A stretch of 64,000 bases of DNA from Aeoliella straminimaris (GTDB lineage Bacteria; Planctomycetota; Planctomycetia; Pirellulales; Lacipirellulaceae): contig NZ_JAMXLR010000072.1 of the NCBI RefSeq assembly GCF_024054565.1, forward strand, positions 124,001 to 188,000, written 5' to 3'. The notes under the pieces are model-generated. The model was not told the origin of the DNA. It was given only the letters and a program-made list of their open reading frames with translations, and searched no databases. A program made the translations under genes and the position numbers. Position 1 is the stretch's first letter. Each line of letters opens with the position of its first letter. This document shows positions 36,796-45,187 of the stretch, piece after piece.

Positions 36796-36873
36796 AGGCT
36801 ACGGTGCAGGGAGGCCTTCGGCCAAGTGAGTGCTATAAGCTTTTTGGCCAAAGGCCAACGGTCACCGTAGCCT
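36796..36873. repeat. Nested inverted-repeat structure (three-way-junction type)
   Basis: Outer arms AGGCTACGGTG (36796-36806) and CACCGTAGCCT (36863-36873) enclose two complete hairpins: GGCC-TTC-GGCC around 36813-36823 and TTGGCC-AAA-GGCCAA around 36844-36858. The whole can fold as a stem with two side hairpins on either strand. It could be a structured RNA, a REP/MITE-like element or a protein-binding cruciform; the sequence alone cannot decide. Confidence 0.5.
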
Positions 36874-36991
36874 AGAGCAACGCCCTAGGATCTAGGGTTA
36901 CAGCCCCATGTGCCACCCCGCATTGTCCCATAGTGCGTGTAAGATTCCTACAACGAACTCCGTAGAACGGAAATCACTGCGTTGCTGTCAC

Positions 36992-37052
36992 AGCCGGATT
37001 CGCAAGAATTGCGACCGACTACCACCACGTCCGAATTCTTGCGAATCCGGCT
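36992..37052. repeat. 19-bp perfect inverted repeat with 23-nt loop
   Basis: Arms AGCCGGATTCGCAAGAATT (36992-37010) and its exact complement (37034-37052). No T-run follows, and the nearest start codon is 54 nt downstream (nitroreductase-like gene). It could be a mobile palindromic repeat or a regulatory stem; the length and perfection argue for recent origin or selection. Confidence 0.7.
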
Positions 37053-37105
37053 ACCATCTCCTGACGGACCTACATGTCGCCACCTCATGCGGCTATCATG
37101 CCCGC

Positions 37106-37765
37106 ATGAATCTTGAATCTCTCCAATCGACCATCGCGGCCCGGCATACTCTCAAGGTCCTCGCGGATCCGGAGCAACCTTGGGACCTACCCGCACCCGA
37201 AGTCCGCACGCAGGTGGCGGAGCTATTGGAAGCGGCCAGCTGCGCGCCATTCCACTACCCGGCCGACAAGTCGCACCGCACCGAGCCCCTCTCGTCGCCC
37301 GTGCCGTGGCGGTTTCACGCGCTCGATGGGGCACACTGCCGGCAACTGCTTGCGCGGCTCAAGGCCGAACAAATCGAGTCGGGTAACATCGCCAAGATGC
37401 TGGCGGCGGCCGACGCGGTGGTGGTGGTCACCTGGCTACCCGACCCCCAGGACCCGCCGCTGGAGATCCAGCAGTACGCGGCGACCCAGCGGAACATGGA
37501 ACACATCGCCGGAGCCTCCGCCGCTACGCAGAACCTGCTGCTGCTGGCCACCGCCGCGGGTTGGAATTCCTACTGGTCGAGCGGCGGAGTGTTCCGCACC
37601 GAACAGGTCTACCAGTGGACCGGCATTGACCCGCGCGAAGTGCTGCTGGGCGCCGTGTTCCTGTTCCCTGAGGACACGCAGTCGGTGCCGACCAAGGCGG
37701 GGGCAAATCGGGACTCCAAGGGGCCGGCGGAGGCTTGGTCGCGGTGGGTGGAGGTGGAGGGGTGA
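37106..37765 (+). CDS. Nitroreductase-family FMN protein
   Basis: 219 aa, expected to be an NAD(P)H-dependent flavoprotein acting on nitro compounds or quinone-like substrates. Family features: the basic opening helix (IAARHTLKVL; classical members have RRSxRxF here), EAASCAPFHYP, then NMEHIAGASAATQNLLLLATAAGWNSYWSSG, which matches the A-x-Q-N-LLLAA...G core binding FMN. ATG 37106 was chosen as the first Met that gives a typical length; the frame is open upstream into the palindromic island. Confidence 0.75.
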   Translation: MNLESLQSTIAARHTLKVLADPEQPWDLPAPEVRTQVAELLEAASCAPFHYPADKSHRTEPLSSPVPWRFHALDGAHCRQLLARLKAEQIESGNIAKMLAAADAVVVVTWLPDPQDPPLEIQQYAATQRNMEHIAGASAATQNLLLLATAAGWNSYWSSGGVFRTEQVYQWTGIDPREVLLGAVFLFPEDTQSVPTKAGANRDSKGPAEAWSRWVEVEG

Positions 37766-37852
37766 GCAAGTGCTCGCTTGGTCGTCTTCGAATTGGCATT
37801 CACGCGGCACCCGATGGCAATCTTGAGGTTGTCACTCTGTCGTGCCCGAATT

Positions 37853-38497
37853 TCACGGTGCCCCCACCGATTCCATAAATGCTACGTTTGGCACCTCAAC
37901 TAGTGCCTTCAGCGACGAAGGGTCTTCCTGAAGGTCGTAGTAGTGGTGTAGCATCCGTGCAAGCGACTTGCGCAGCAGTAGAACCATATGTTGGTCGAGC
38001 TTTGGCAAGGAAGTCTGAACCACTGCTAGCCAAGTATGAAGTGATTGATTGGGATAGGCGACCATGGGGACGGATGTGTGTATCGACCTCATTGTTTCGC
38101 TCATCAATCCTAATGTGGCCTCAACCTTCCTTCCACTTTGGTCCATCGACTCTTGCACCGTTATTGGCTCAAACTCGATATCGTGCAATTTAGTTTTTGG
38201 GGTTAGGCTGGCGTTTCCAATGTACTCCATCCATTCCATAATGCGTTTTGCCTCCAGAGGTGGTTTCTCGACCGCCGTATTGAAGATCATTTTGGCGGCC
38301 AACAGTAGAGCCAACCTCACATACTCAACCGGCTGAACATCCGGGTGAAGTTTTTTGTAGCTGACGCTGAAGCGTTGGCCATCACTGGTAGCAATTGTCG
38401 CCGAGAGTAGTGGTTGGCCTGCGGCACGTTTACTCATGTACTTCATGCCCAGGAATAGCGCTGCAGCAATTCCCAAAATCCACAAAATCCACGCCAC
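37853..38497 (-). CDS. Membrane-anchored protein of unknown function next to TIR gene
   Basis: 214 aa. One N-terminal transmembrane segment (WILWILGIAAALFLGMKYM) and a soluble remainder with mixed alpha/beta character; no motif that I recognise. The base composition is visibly lower in GC than the flanking genes and similar to the TIR gene 123 bp upstream on the same strand. Convergent with the nitroreductase gene. Possible partner or effector of the TIR protein, by location and composition only. Confidence 0.65.
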   Translation of the reverse strand: MAWILWILGIAAALFLGMKYMSKRAAGQPLLSATIATSDGQRFSVSYKKLHPDVQPVEYVRLALLLAAKMIFNTAVEKPPLEAKRIMEWMEYIGNASLTPKTKLHDIEFEPITVQESMDQSGRKVEATLGLMSETMRSIHTSVPMVAYPNQSLHTWLAVVQTSLPKLDQHMVLLLRKSLARMLHHYYDLQEDPSSLKALVEVPNVAFMESVGAP

Positions 38498-38620
38498 GCT
38501 TCAGTCCCCTCATGCTAAAGTGTTGCTCCGCCAAGACTGGGTAGGCCAGAGTATGGTCGGCGCCGGTTGGGCTGCGCAAGGCAACGAGGAATTCAACGAA
38601 GAAAGTTGGGCCAAGTGCGG

Positions 38621-39442
38621 TTAGTCTTCTTTTGCAACTTTAATGGCAGCAGCAAGCTGTTCTGCGATTTCTTCTATACTGTAGATCGACGTGTTCAACG
38701 CTACTTTGTCCACCAACGTTGGACTAAACTTCATTACGTCGTCCTTCGTGATCTTGTGCCACAGGGGAAGGATGACTTTTTGTCCCTCCATCTCTCTGGA
38801 TACTAGGCCGTTCAGCTCATACTGAGTCCAGTTTTTTGCAAAGAAATCCGAGGAGAGAACCACTAGGCCAAATCGAGAGTTGGCAAGTCCGTGGTCGATC
38901 GATTTTCGTAAGCTGTCGCCGATTGTCAGCGTGAATTCGTCATACCAAACAGCGATGCTAAGTGCTGTAAGTGCGGTAGCAAGCGGGCGAACAAGGCTTT
39001 CCTTATCTTCCGTGGCATGAGAAACAAACAAATCGAAATGTGTTTGTTCTCCTGACGTGTGCCGTTCATGTAGTGCCAGCTTGGACTTTGACATGCTTCC
39101 GAGTAATGTGCTTTGCTCACGCAACTCTCGAGTGATATCGCGATTGATGGCGCGTCTAGTAAGTTCGCGTTTGCGATTTCCATTGAGAAGTCTTTTGCCT
39201 TCCTTCTCTACCCGATACTTTGCCTTAAACAGCCTGTTTAGTCGTTGTTTCGTTCGTTTGATGTCCCGCTCTCGATCTGTCACAGATCGTGATAGACGTA
39301 TGAAGCTCTTGCCTTTGGGATCGGCACGCCTGAGCTTGCACGCAGTTTCTTGGCAAAGCTGCTCCTTTTTTCTCACTTGCTCCTGTAACTTGACAATCTT
39401 GGATTCAATTCGAGCGGCATCTTCGTATGGATTGCTTTTCAT
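38621..39442 (-). CDS. Coiled-coil/TIR-domain protein, candidate NADase immune effector
   Basis: 273 aa. Residues 1-125 are highly charged and helical, rich in Lys/Arg/Glu with heptad spacing. A TIR domain spans about 135-265: FDLFVSHATEDKE (box 1), a WYDEF/IGDSLRKSIDHGL region (box 2) and WTQYE. Glu209 in W-x-x-x-E is at the place of the catalytic Glu of TIR NAD+-cleaving enzymes. Bacterial TIR proteins act mainly in anti-phage defence. Lower GC than neighbours (one 60-base line counts 27 G/C) suggests transfer. The trigger and partner are unknown. Confidence 0.85.
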   Translation of the reverse strand: MKSNPYEDAARIESKIVKLQEQVRKKEQLCQETACKLRRADPKGKSFIRLSRSVTDRERDIKRTKQRLNRLFKAKYRVEKEGKRLLNGNRKRELTRRAINRDITRELREQSTLLGSMSKSKLALHERHTSGEQTHFDLFVSHATEDKESLVRPLATALTALSIAVWYDEFTLTIGDSLRKSIDHGLANSRFGLVVLSSDFFAKNWTQYELNGLVSREMEGQKVILPLWHKITKDDVMKFSPTLVDKVALNTSIYSIEEIAEQLAAAIKVAKED

Positions 39443-40135
39443 CGGTGAGAACAGGCACGAGGGCAGTATTGCTTCACTTCAAGCATAAACCAATCTAGTG
39501 AGATTCTACCCGAGATTACTAGCTGCGTCATCCAGCCATTCTGATAAGCGCCTAGCTTGTGAAATCCCTTGCCCGGTATTGTAGTGCCCAGCGAGCTTCA
39601 GGCGTGTCTACTAGTTACTTTCTCTGGTGAACCGGACTCGCCCAAGGTCCATACATCCAATGGATGTCCAAAATCCCCCGCGATTTTCCCCAATATTCCC
39701 AAACCAAAATCCGCCCCACACCCACTTGTCGCCCGCCCCAGATCGCTATAATTAAACTCATGCAGCCTAATTCTGCGTCGCCAGGACGCGGATACGGGGG
39801 ACCCAATTGGAAGCGGTCGATGTGGTGCGTTTACCTCATCAATGCTTCCCGGGGCGCAGATTCGCCTTGTGCGAATCGGAGCACTTTCCAGCTCTAGCCC
39901 GTCAGCTAACCTCGTCGGCCGGTCGGGCACGTGTCCCGGCCAACGGAAAGGTATCTTGGTCGCCCACCGCGGGCGACGAGGCACCATTCTCTGGCGCTTC
40001 GTATATTTTTTGTTGCTCCCATGTTCGGTGCGTCGCAATTGCGGCCGTCGGTGCGTGGACTCATGCAGTCCGCCAGCGATAAAGCTGCGCGCATGCTCCG
40101 CAACGTTTGGTGCGAGCAACGGAAGGGAACGTAAG
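39443..40135. other. Intergenic region between TIR and SPFH genes
   Basis: 693 bp between two outward-facing genes. It holds dispersed-element copy C, a TATAAT at 39747-39752 with TTGTCG 15 bp before it, and a TATATT at 40002-40007. An upstream extension of the SPFH frame reaches 39842 but reads as non-protein. Confidence 0.45.
39648..39690 (-). repeat. Dispersed intergenic element, copy C
   Basis: Plus strand ATACATCCAATGGATGTCC then AAAATCCCCCGCGATTTT. Same order and orientation as copy B, with short indels. ACATCCA-ATG-GATGT is also a small dyad. It sits just upstream of the TIR gene, at the edge of the lower-GC patch. Confidence 0.5.
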
Positions 40136-42316
40136 ATGTCTCTCGTTGGTGCTGTTCAAACTTCTGTGTTGCTGGCGGTTGGGGAAGGTGCGCACTGGCT
40201 CGCCTGGTTCAACCCGTGGTACCTGTCAATTCTGCCGGTGCCGCTGTTCGTGCTGTTGTTCTTGTGGCTCACCGTGCGGTACATTCCCAACGACCGCGTG
40301 GGTATCGTCGAGAAGCTGTGGTCCAGCAAAGGCTACGTGGACGAAGGCCGGATCATCGCCATGCATGGCGAAGCGGGGTATCAGGCTCGGCTCTTGCGCG
40401 GTGGTATCCACTGGGGCTACTGGCGGTGGCAGTACGCCGTGCACAAGGTGCGGCTGGTGACCGTCTCCGAGGGCAAAATCGCCTACGTCTATGCCCGCGA
40501 CGGCCAGCCATTGCCATCCAGCCAAACGCTCGGCCGTGTAGTGGAGTGCAACGACTACCAGGACGCCACCGCGTTCCTGACGGGTGAAATCCGTGGCCAG
40601 CGCGGTCGGCAGCGGGCCATCCTCCGCGAAGGGGTGTACGCCATTAACCTGGCGGTGTTCACGGTGATTACCGAGTCGAAGGTGCAAACACTCGACCATC
40701 TGCTCGACCGCAACGAAATGGCCGCCATCCACGGGTGGCGGGACGCCCTGGCCGACGTAAATGGCTTCCGCCCGGTGGTGATTGGCCGCGGTGTGCAGTT
40801 CGTCGTCGAAGGAGAGGAGGGCGAGTGCCAAGAAGTCGACAGCATCGGCATCGTCACCGTGCACGATGGTCCGTCGCTGCCGCCTGGGGAGATTATCGCC
40901 CCTGCGGTCGGCACCACGGCTACCGACTCGCACTACCACAACAACTACCAGGACCCCGAGGCGTTCCTGGCAGCGGGTGGACGTCGCGGCCGGCAGTACG
41001 TGCCGCTCACGGATGGCACGTACTTCATCAATCGCTGGTTTGCATCGGTGGAATTGATCGCGAAGACCGTCGTGCCGATTGGCTCGGTGGGTGTGGTGGT
41101 CAGCTACTACGGCCGCGAGGGACAAGACGTAACCGGCGCCGGCTTCCGGCATGGCGAGCGCGTCGGCGAAGGCGAACGTGGCGTCCGCGAGCGTCCGCTG
41201 GGGCCCGGAAAGTACGCGTTCAACACGTCGGCGGGTAGCATCGTACTGGTGCCGACCACCAACTTTGTGCTGCACTGGATTACCGGCAAGACTGAGACGC
41301 ATCGCTACGACGAAAGTCTGAAGTCGATCGACCTGGTGACCAAAGACGCCTACGAGCCGCTGCTGCCGCTGTCGGTGGTGGTGCACATCGACTACCAGCG
41401 AGCGCCGGGCGTGATCCAGCGGTTTGGCGACGTGAAGAAGCTGATCACTCAGACGCTCGATCCGATGCTCAGCGCATTCTTCCGCGACATCGCCCACACC
41501 AAGACGATGCTCGAACTGCTGCACGATCGGCAGTCGATCCAGGAAGAAGCACGCTTGAAGCTGCGTGACAAGTTCCACGAGTTCGACATCGAGTGCGTCG
41601 ACGTACTGATTGGCAAGCCCGACCCACGTGAAGGGGATGACAAGATCGAGACGCTGCTGGAGCAACTGCGCTTGCGGCAGCTGTCGGTCGAGCAGATCGA
41701 CACCTTCGCCCAGCAGCGCGTGGCGGCCGAGAAGCGTCGGGTGCTGTACGAGGCCGAGGCTTTGGCCGACATGCAGACCGAGATCACCAATTCCCGCTCG
41801 CGGGTGCAGGTGGCCGAGAGCCAGGGCGATGCCGACCTGGCCCTGGCGCGGAAGAAGGCCGAGCAGACGCTGGTGGTGGCCGACGCCGATCTGGCCCGCT
41901 CGCGCCGCGAGGCGGAGCAAACCGTGGTGGTGGCCGAGGCGCACTCGAAACGCGACCAGCTCGCCGGCCAGGGGCGTGCTCAACGAGTCGCCCAGGTGGG
42001 TTTGGCGGAGGCCTCGGTGCTGCTGAAGCGGATTGGCTCATTCGGCGATCCCCGCCTGTACGCCCTGACGCAGGCCGCCGAGCACCTGTCGCACAGCGCC
42101 CAGCCGCTGGTGCCCGATCGACTGTTTGTGACCGGCGGAGGAGCTGAACCGGCCACCGGAGGCAACCCGGCTGGCGGTTTGTTGGGCACGCTCGTTGAGC
42201 TGTTGGTGGCCGAGCGATCGGGATTCGAACTGAGCGGCAACGCCAGTGACTTGAAGGACTTGGAGTCGTACGCAGAGAAGCTGGTAAGTGAGATTCCAGC
42301 CGAGTCGAAGGCGTAG
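40136..42316 (+). CDS. SPFH/Band 7 (flotillin/stomatin-like) membrane protein
   Basis: 726 aa. One hydrophobic segment near the N-terminus (about residues 27-45: LSILPVPLFVLLFLWLTV), then repeated beta-rich pieces with PNDRVGIVEK, GSVGVVVSYYG and GKYAFN, which are SPFH-domain segments, and a long Ala/Glu/Arg coiled coil (about 500-640) as in flotillins. A C-terminal tail includes GGGAEPATGGN. Such proteins form large ring cages at the membrane. Start 40136 follows GGAAGGG by 8 nt. The protein is longer than usual because of inserted repeats in the N-terminal half. Confidence 0.85.
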   Translation: MSLVGAVQTSVLLAVGEGAHWLAWFNPWYLSILPVPLFVLLFLWLTVRYIPNDRVGIVEKLWSSKGYVDEGRIIAMHGEAGYQARLLRGGIHWGYWRWQYAVHKVRLVTVSEGKIAYVYARDGQPLPSSQTLGRVVECNDYQDATAFLTGEIRGQRGRQRAILREGVYAINLAVFTVITESKVQTLDHLLDRNEMAAIHGWRDALADVNGFRPVVIGRGVQFVVEGEEGECQEVDSIGIVTVHDGPSLPPGEIIAPAVGTTATDSHYHNNYQDPEAFLAAGGRRGRQYVPLTDGTYFINRWFASVELIAKTVVPIGSVGVVVSYYGREGQDVTGAGFRHGERVGEGERGVRERPLGPGKYAFNTSAGSIVLVPTTNFVLHWITGKTETHRYDESLKSIDLVTKDAYEPLLPLSVVVHIDYQRAPGVIQRFGDVKKLITQTLDPMLSAFFRDIAHTKTMLELLHDRQSIQEEARLKLRDKFHEFDIECVDVLIGKPDPREGDDKIETLLEQLRLRQLSVEQIDTFAQQRVAAEKRRVLYEAEALADMQTEITNSRSRVQVAESQGDADLALARKKAEQTLVVADADLARSRREAEQTVVVAEAHSKRDQLAGQGRAQRVAQVGLAEASVLLKRIGSFGDPRLYALTQAAEHLSHSAQPLVPDRLFVTGGGAEPATGGNPAGGLLGTLVELLVAERSGFELSGNASDLKDLESYAEKLVSEIPAESKA

Positions 42317-42329
42317 CGAATGGCCTATG

Positions 42330-42358
42330 GGGAGGCACCCTGCACCAGGGTGCCTCCC
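42330..42358 (+). terminator. Hairpin after the SPFH gene, probable terminator
   Basis: 13-bp perfect stem GGGAGGCACCCTG / CAGGGTGCCTCCC with loop CAC, beginning 14 nt after the stop codon. The following bases (GCGGGTTTAACTTTT) are only partly T-rich, so efficiency is uncertain. Confidence 0.65.
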
Positions 42359-42528
42359 GCGGGTTTAACTTTTCTGGTGGGTACTTCACTCGGTTGTCCG
42401 ATGGCCGACAAGACGCACTGCTCTCCCTCTCGGCAAGGTTTGCCTAAACCCCAGTGCTAGCAGCGGCGTTTGCGGGAAACGGGCCGGCAGCCGCCGGCAT
42501 CAACGGCCGATTTACTAGGCTGTCCCCC

Positions 42529-42570
42529 GCGTCGCGCGGCAGCTTGACGGTCTGCAAGGCCGCGCGACGC
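42529..42570. repeat. 12-bp GC-rich inverted repeat
   Basis: GCGTCGCGCGGC (42529-42540) and GCCGCGCGACGC (42559-42570), loop 18 nt. A smaller hairpin, GCCGGC-AGCC-GCCGGC, lies at 42483-42498. Both sit in the leader of the 41-aa ORF and could fold in RNA. Confidence 0.5.
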
Positions 42571-42601
42571 TCCCCCCGCCTGCCTCACCTGCGATACCGT
42601 T

Positions 42602-42727
42602 ATGGCCGACGTCACGGAAATGTTTGACGATCTAGATCGTCGGCACACGCAGCTCCTCTCCGAGCTCGATGAGCTCAACCAGCGCATCGAAGCGGCTATT
42701 GCGGAGCATGGTTCGCAGCAGGTCTAA
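42602..42727 (+). CDS. 41-aa acidic coiled-coil protein, unknown
   Basis: ATG at 42602 to TAA at 42727. The peptide starts MADVTEMFDDLDRR and continues with heptad-spaced Leu/Ile (LLSELDELNQRIEAAI), predicting a single amphipathic helix. Codon use is GC-rich like true genes here. It ends 9 bp before the convergent UbiB-like gene. No Shine-Dalgarno is visible, which is common in this phylum. Too short to assign; it could equally be a chance frame. Confidence 0.45.
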   Translation: MADVTEMFDDLDRRHTQLLSELDELNQRIEAAIAEHGSQQV

Positions 42728-42736
42728 CGCCCAGGC

Positions 42737-44395
42737 TCATTGCCGGCGGTCGAGGTGTCCCGACTTGTTGATGGCCCGCAGCAGACGGATGCCGAGCATG
42801 GCGCTGAGCGTCATGCCGAGCGTACCCGGGATGGAGATGCCGTGGATGGGCCAGACGTCGCGACTCAGAAGTAACGAGGAGCCGAGAAACAAAGCGCTGG
42901 TCATCATGCCCAGCACCAAGCGATTGACCGACGGTTCGAGTCCGCGATGGTCGAGGTGAACATCGAACTTGCCTCGTTGAACCTGTTCGAGAATCTCACG
43001 CAACCGCCGCGGCGCCACTTCGGCAAGTTGTTCCAGCTCGCCCAGCATGCTACGGAGCTTGCGGGCCTGGCGTTTGGGAGAGATTCGACGGCGGAATATC
43101 TTGCCGCGGTAGGGCTCGACCAGTTCCATCAGCGAGAAATTGGGCTGCATCATCCGCGCCATGCCTTCGAGCATCAGTAGCGTTTTGATGAGCAACGCGA
43201 CCGAGCTGGGGAGCATGATCTCGTAGCGGCGGACGATTTCGATGAATTCGGTGAACGCCCCGGAAAGATCGAATTGGTTCAGGGACTGGTAGGCGTATTG
43301 GTCTACAAACGCCGTCAGATCGGTCGCCAGGGCGACGTCGTCCAGGCCTGGAGGTGTCGCACCTATACGCATCACCACGTTGGTCAGTCGCTGCGAGTCT
43401 CGCATCGACAAGGCCACAAGCAGGTCCTCCACTTGCTCGCGAAGCGGATCGCCAAGTCGGCCGACCATGCCAAAGTCGAGCAGGCCAATTGCTCCATCGG
43501 GCATCAACACCAGATTGCCCGGATGGGGGTCGGCGTGATAGAAGCCGTGCTCGAAGATCATCTTCAGGTAGATCTGCGCGCCGCGATGGGCGTACTCGGG
43601 CAGTTTGTCATGGGCGGCCGGTTCCTCCACCAGGTTCGAGAGTTTCTCTCCGGCAAGCCATTCCATGGTCAGCACGCGTTTGCTCGATAGGTCGTAGTAG
43701 ACCTTGGGAATCCGCACCCGCGAGTCGCCCTCGAACATGCGAGTGAATTGTTGCTGGCTGCGGGCCTCGCGGCAGAAGTCAAGTTCGGCCCGCATCATCC
43801 GCCGCAACTCGGTCATGGTTGCGCCGAGGCGATAGGGTTGCAGTTCGGGCATTCTCTCGGCGAACTGGGCCAGTCCCGAGAGGATCTCGAGATCGACGTG
43901 CACCTGCCGCTCGATGCCCGTGTGTTGCACCTTCACGGCTACCGGCGTTCCGTCGGCCAGCGTTGCGCGGTGTACCTGGCCAATCGAGGCCGAGGCGACG
44001 GGCTCATGGTTGAATGTAGCAAAGCAGTCGGCCAGCGGCCGCCCCAACTCCGCTTCTACCACCTTGATCACATCGTCGGCCGAGTCGGCGGGCGTGTTCT
44101 GCTGCAGGTTGCTCAGCTCGTCGGCCAGGCTGAAGCCGACCTGATCGGGGCGGGTGCTAAGCACCTGACCAAGCTTGATGAACGTGGGGCCGAGCTCTTC
44201 GATCGCCAGTCGTACCCGCTCTTCATGCCGGGCGTCGACGAGTGTCTTGCCCTGGCGATTGCGAAGCAGGCTGGAGCCGAATGTCAGGCCCCAGCGACTC
44301 GCCCACCCCGCCAAACCGTACTTGCTGAGCACCGACAAGATTTCGCGCCACCGATTGATGTTGCGAGGGATCTGCGGAATGGTGGTGATCTTCAT
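42737..44395 (-). CDS. UbiB/ABC1 (AarF) family atypical kinase
   Basis: 552 aa. The ABC1/ADCK family supports ubiquinone or other isoprenoid-lipid metabolism. All signatures are present: FIKLGQVLSTRPD (KxGQ motif), NTPADSADDVIKVVE, ASIGQVHRATL (Ala-rich nucleotide loop), VAVKVQ (Lys), YHADPHPGNLV and LLDFGMVG (metal-binding Asp). Two C-terminal transmembrane segments (about 495-540) anchor it. Start taken at MKITTIPQIPRNI; the frame is open to 44470. Confidence 0.92.
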   Translation of the reverse strand: MKITTIPQIPRNINRWREILSVLSKYGLAGWASRWGLTFGSSLLRNRQGKTLVDARHEERVRLAIEELGPTFIKLGQVLSTRPDQVGFSLADELSNLQQNTPADSADDVIKVVEAELGRPLADCFATFNHEPVASASIGQVHRATLADGTPVAVKVQHTGIERQVHVDLEILSGLAQFAERMPELQPYRLGATMTELRRMMRAELDFCREARSQQQFTRMFEGDSRVRIPKVYYDLSSKRVLTMEWLAGEKLSNLVEEPAAHDKLPEYAHRGAQIYLKMIFEHGFYHADPHPGNLVLMPDGAIGLLDFGMVGRLGDPLREQVEDLLVALSMRDSQRLTNVVMRIGATPPGLDDVALATDLTAFVDQYAYQSLNQFDLSGAFTEFIEIVRRYEIMLPSSVALLIKTLLMLEGMARMMQPNFSLMELVEPYRGKIFRRRISPKRQARKLRSMLGELEQLAEVAPRRLREILEQVQRGKFDVHLDHRGLEPSVNRLVLGMMTSALFLGSSLLLSRDVWPIHGISIPGTLGMTLSAMLGIRLLRAINKSGHLDRRQ

Positions 44396-44617
44396 CGCAG
44401 TCGGGGGGCGCAGAAGGAGGGCAGGGCGATTCCTCCATTCTAGTTGGCCGGCTCCGCTGGACAAACTCACGCGGCAGAGACGCGGGGCGTAGGGATTGTG
44501 GCGGATTTACCGTCTGCAGAGATCTGAAAAGCGTGGCAACGGCATCCGCAGCGAACTGTCGACGTTCGTCGCCGGCAGCAGGACTCTAACACCTAAAGAC
44601 GCGTATGCCCGGCCTGC

Positions 44618-45115
44618 TCACTCGCTATTCTCAATGGCGTCCAGGGCCTTGGTTGCGGCACGAGCCACGCTGTCGGGCTCGGCGTCCTGACAGCTTTCGA
44701 GTTGTGGCACGGCAACCACGGCCGCCGGACCGATGCGGCCCAGGGCCCAGGCCGCCCGCTCGCGGACCTGTGACTCTGCGTCGCTGGCGACGATGTCGCC
44801 CAGCAGCATCGAGTGCTCGGCACATGTTACGCCCGCCCGGCCCATGAGGGTAACGGCCCAGTAGGCGACGTCGGCATTGTCGCTGGTGGCAAGTTCCGAG
44901 AGGGGTTCGAGGTGGCTGGGGGCGGGTTCGCCGAGTTCCTCGAGCGTCGCCACGCAGTACTCGGACACTTGCCGATCGGCGTCGCCCACGCCACGAACCA
45001 GTTCGACGGCCACATCGGCAGCCACGTCGGCGTTCTGGCTCAAGAGTTCCGCTGCCCGTCGCCGCTCGGCAACGTCGTCGGAGGAGAGCATGTTACCGAG
45101 ATCGGAAATGTGCAT
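44618..45115 (-). CDS. HEAT-repeat protein
   Basis: 165 aa made of about four helical HEAT-type repeats (for example VRERAAWALGRIGPAAVVAVPQL and ADVAYWAVTLMGRAG), acidic, without signal peptide. Such scaffolds mediate protein contacts; no partner can be named. It follows the LolD-like ATPase gene by 72 bp on the same strand. Confidence 0.78.
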   Translation of the reverse strand: MHISDLGNMLSSDDVAERRRAAELLSQNADVAADVAVELVRGVGDADRQVSEYCVATLEELGEPAPSHLEPLSELATSDNADVAYWAVTLMGRAGVTCAEHSMLLGDIVASDAESQVRERAAWALGRIGPAAVVAVPQLESCQDAEPDSVARAATKALDAIENSE

Positions 45116-45187
45116 CGCGGGAGCAAGGGGTTGAGGGGGGAGGGGCGAGCAGGACGTTCGGAAAACTCACTCCTGCAACTTCGCCTC

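Larger units (their letters stand above)
36455..37105. other. Palindrome-dense intergenic island
   Basis: 651 bp with no credible gene but many inverted repeats: a dispersed element (36597-36640), a nested hairpin structure (36796-36873), a 6-bp-arm hairpin (36883-36897) and a 19-bp inverted repeat (36992-37052). Such density is not seen elsewhere in the window. Confidence 0.6.

Noticed and set aside
39842..40135. 98-codon upstream extension of the SPFH gene
   Set aside because: The extension has Cys/Arg-rich random composition, and a good ribosome-binding site supports ATG 40136.
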